Of a stretch of 6,005 bases of DNA, positions 5,797 to 6,005 are shown piece after piece (the first letter of the stretch is position 1; every line of letters begins with the position of its first letter). Under the pieces are notes generated by a model, which was given only the letters and a program-made list of their open reading frames with translations, was not told the origin of the DNA and did no database searches. This stretch comes from Solirubrobacterales bacterium (GTDB lineage: Bacteria; Actinomycetota; Thermoleophilia; Solirubrobacterales; 70-9), in the NCBI GenBank assembly GCA_030835185.1, contig JAUQWL010000107.1:1-6005 (forward strand). Reading direction: 5' to 3'. Made by a program: the position numbers and the translations under genes.

Positions 5797-5843
5797 TAGT
5801 GGTGCGGATCCGCACGCTCCCAGCGTGCTGAAGTTCGCCACTA
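5797..5843 (+). repeat. 47-bp palindromic (hairpin) repeat, copy 2
   Basis: The outer arms CGTAGTGGTG (5795-5804) and CGCCACTACG (5836-5845) form ten pairs with one G-T wobble. The inner arms GCACGCT (5812-5818) and AGCGTGC (5822-5828) pair perfectly around a CCC loop. Relative to copy 1, the innermost pair has changed from C-G to T-A on both arms, so base-pairing is preserved while sequence differs. GTAG (5796-5799) again marks the foot, and GCGGATCCGC is conserved. Confidence 0.85.
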
Positions 5844-5913
5844 CGCCGGATGACCCGAACTGCGTCGGTTTCCCCGAGTCGTGCCAGGCACGCCCGGTCA
5901 TGGATTCGGTCAC

Positions 5914-5985
5914 GCGGCGCGGATCAGGCCCGCGGCGCGGATCAGGCCCGCGGCGCGGATCAGGCCCGCGGCGCGGATCAAGCCG
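5914..5985 (+). repeat. Tandem array of four 18-bp units
   Basis: The unit GCGGCGCGGATCAGGCCC occurs three times without mismatch (5914-5931, 5932-5949, 5950-5967). A fourth copy at 5968-5985 differs at two positions. All three plus-strand frames of the unit lack stops, but the surrounding sequence does not look coding. The unit shares the 10-mer GGCGCGGATC with hairpin copy 1. Possible roles are a slippage-prone spacer, a set of protein-binding sites, or part of a larger repeat element. Confidence 0.92.
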
Positions 5986-5987
5986 AT

Positions 5988-6005
5988 TCAGTACCCCGAG
6001 CTGGA
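5988..6005 (+). repeat. 18-bp direct repeat, right copy, at the window end
   Basis: This is identical to 5672-5689. It ends exactly at the last base of the window, so the true repeat may be longer; beyond the left copy the sequence continues TTCGCACAGG. It begins three bases after the tandem array. Confidence 0.9.

Larger units (their letters stand above)
5616..6005. other. Gene-free, repeat-rich intergenic segment
   Basis: No convincing gene was found in these 390 bases. ORFs that cross it on the minus strand read through the hairpins and tandem units and look like no protein. An ATG at 5900 opens a plus-strand frame to the window edge, but it only translates the 18-bp units as RRGSGP repeats. 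The segment contains two hairpin repeats, an 18-bp tandem array and a bracketing direct repeat. Such density of structure in a short gap contrasts with the rest of the window, where genes are almost contiguous. Confidence 0.7.

Noticed and set aside
5644..5888. 9-bp inverted repeats (CCTGGCACG at 5644-5652 and CGTGCCAGG at 5880-5888) that could be transposon ends
   Set aside because: A 9-bp match within a 390-bp GC-rich segment is compatible with chance, there is no flanking target duplication, and no transposase lies between them.
5662..5913. An 83-codon minus-strand frame across the hairpins
   Set aside because: It simply translates the two hairpin repeats; there is no ribosome-binding site and the composition is not protein-like.
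5726..5985. CRISPR array or integron attC sites
   Set aside because: The 18-bp units are contiguous with no variable spacers, and the hairpins are only two copies without cas genes. The hairpins also lack the RYYYAAC/GTTRRRY core boxes of attC, and no integrase is present.
5900..6005. A plus-strand frame from ATG 5900 to the window edge with RRGSGP repeats
   Set aside because: It consists almost entirely of the 18-bp units and then the bracketing repeat, whose other copy is non-coding. It cannot be fully excluded because it is open at the edge.

Overview
The window is GC-rich bacterial DNA with strong third-position GC bias, TTG/ATG starts and tightly packed genes. The protein families and style fit a high-GC actinobacterium. 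The nearest feel is Thermoleophilia/Solirubrobacterales, but that placement is inferred from protein character, not from a marker gene.

Layout. A truncated gene of unknown function runs leftward off the left edge (1-188, minus). After a 154-bp divergent gap, all remaining genes are on the plus strand: a lipoprotein thioredoxin of the TlpA/ResA type (343-945), a short-form NfeD membrane protein (1015-1665), a slipin/stomatin SPFH protein (1665-2588), a GalT-type uridylyltransferase with a TTG start (2595-3656), an acidic protein of unknown function (3667-4362), a possible 40-codon small ORF (4319-4441), and a protein of the bacterial eRF1-like (baeRF/VLRF1) family (4455-5615). Spacings of 69, -1, 6, 10 and 92 bp suggest one transcription unit, or one with an internal start before the last gene.

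How the genes fit together. NfeD plus slipin is a well-known membrane-protein pair, here coupled by a 1-nt stop/start overlap and a strong Shine-Dalgarno sequence. The thioredoxin lipoprotein would act on the outer face of the same membrane. The eRF1-like protein at the end belongs to families linked to ribosome rescue or peptidyl-tRNA release. An envelope-stress or quality-control theme is possible but is inference. galT looks like a metabolic passenger, translationally coupled to the slipin gene.

The right end (5616-6005) has no convincing gene but is full of structure. It holds two 47-bp copies of a long imperfect hairpin whose paired bases change together, an array of four 18-bp tandem units, and an 18-bp direct repeat (5672-5689 and 5988-6005) that brackets all of it and coincides with the window end. 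This is the most unusual part of the window. It looks like an intergenic repeat cluster, possibly of a mobile or REP-like palindromic type. No complete CRISPR, insertion sequence, tRNA or rRNA was seen.
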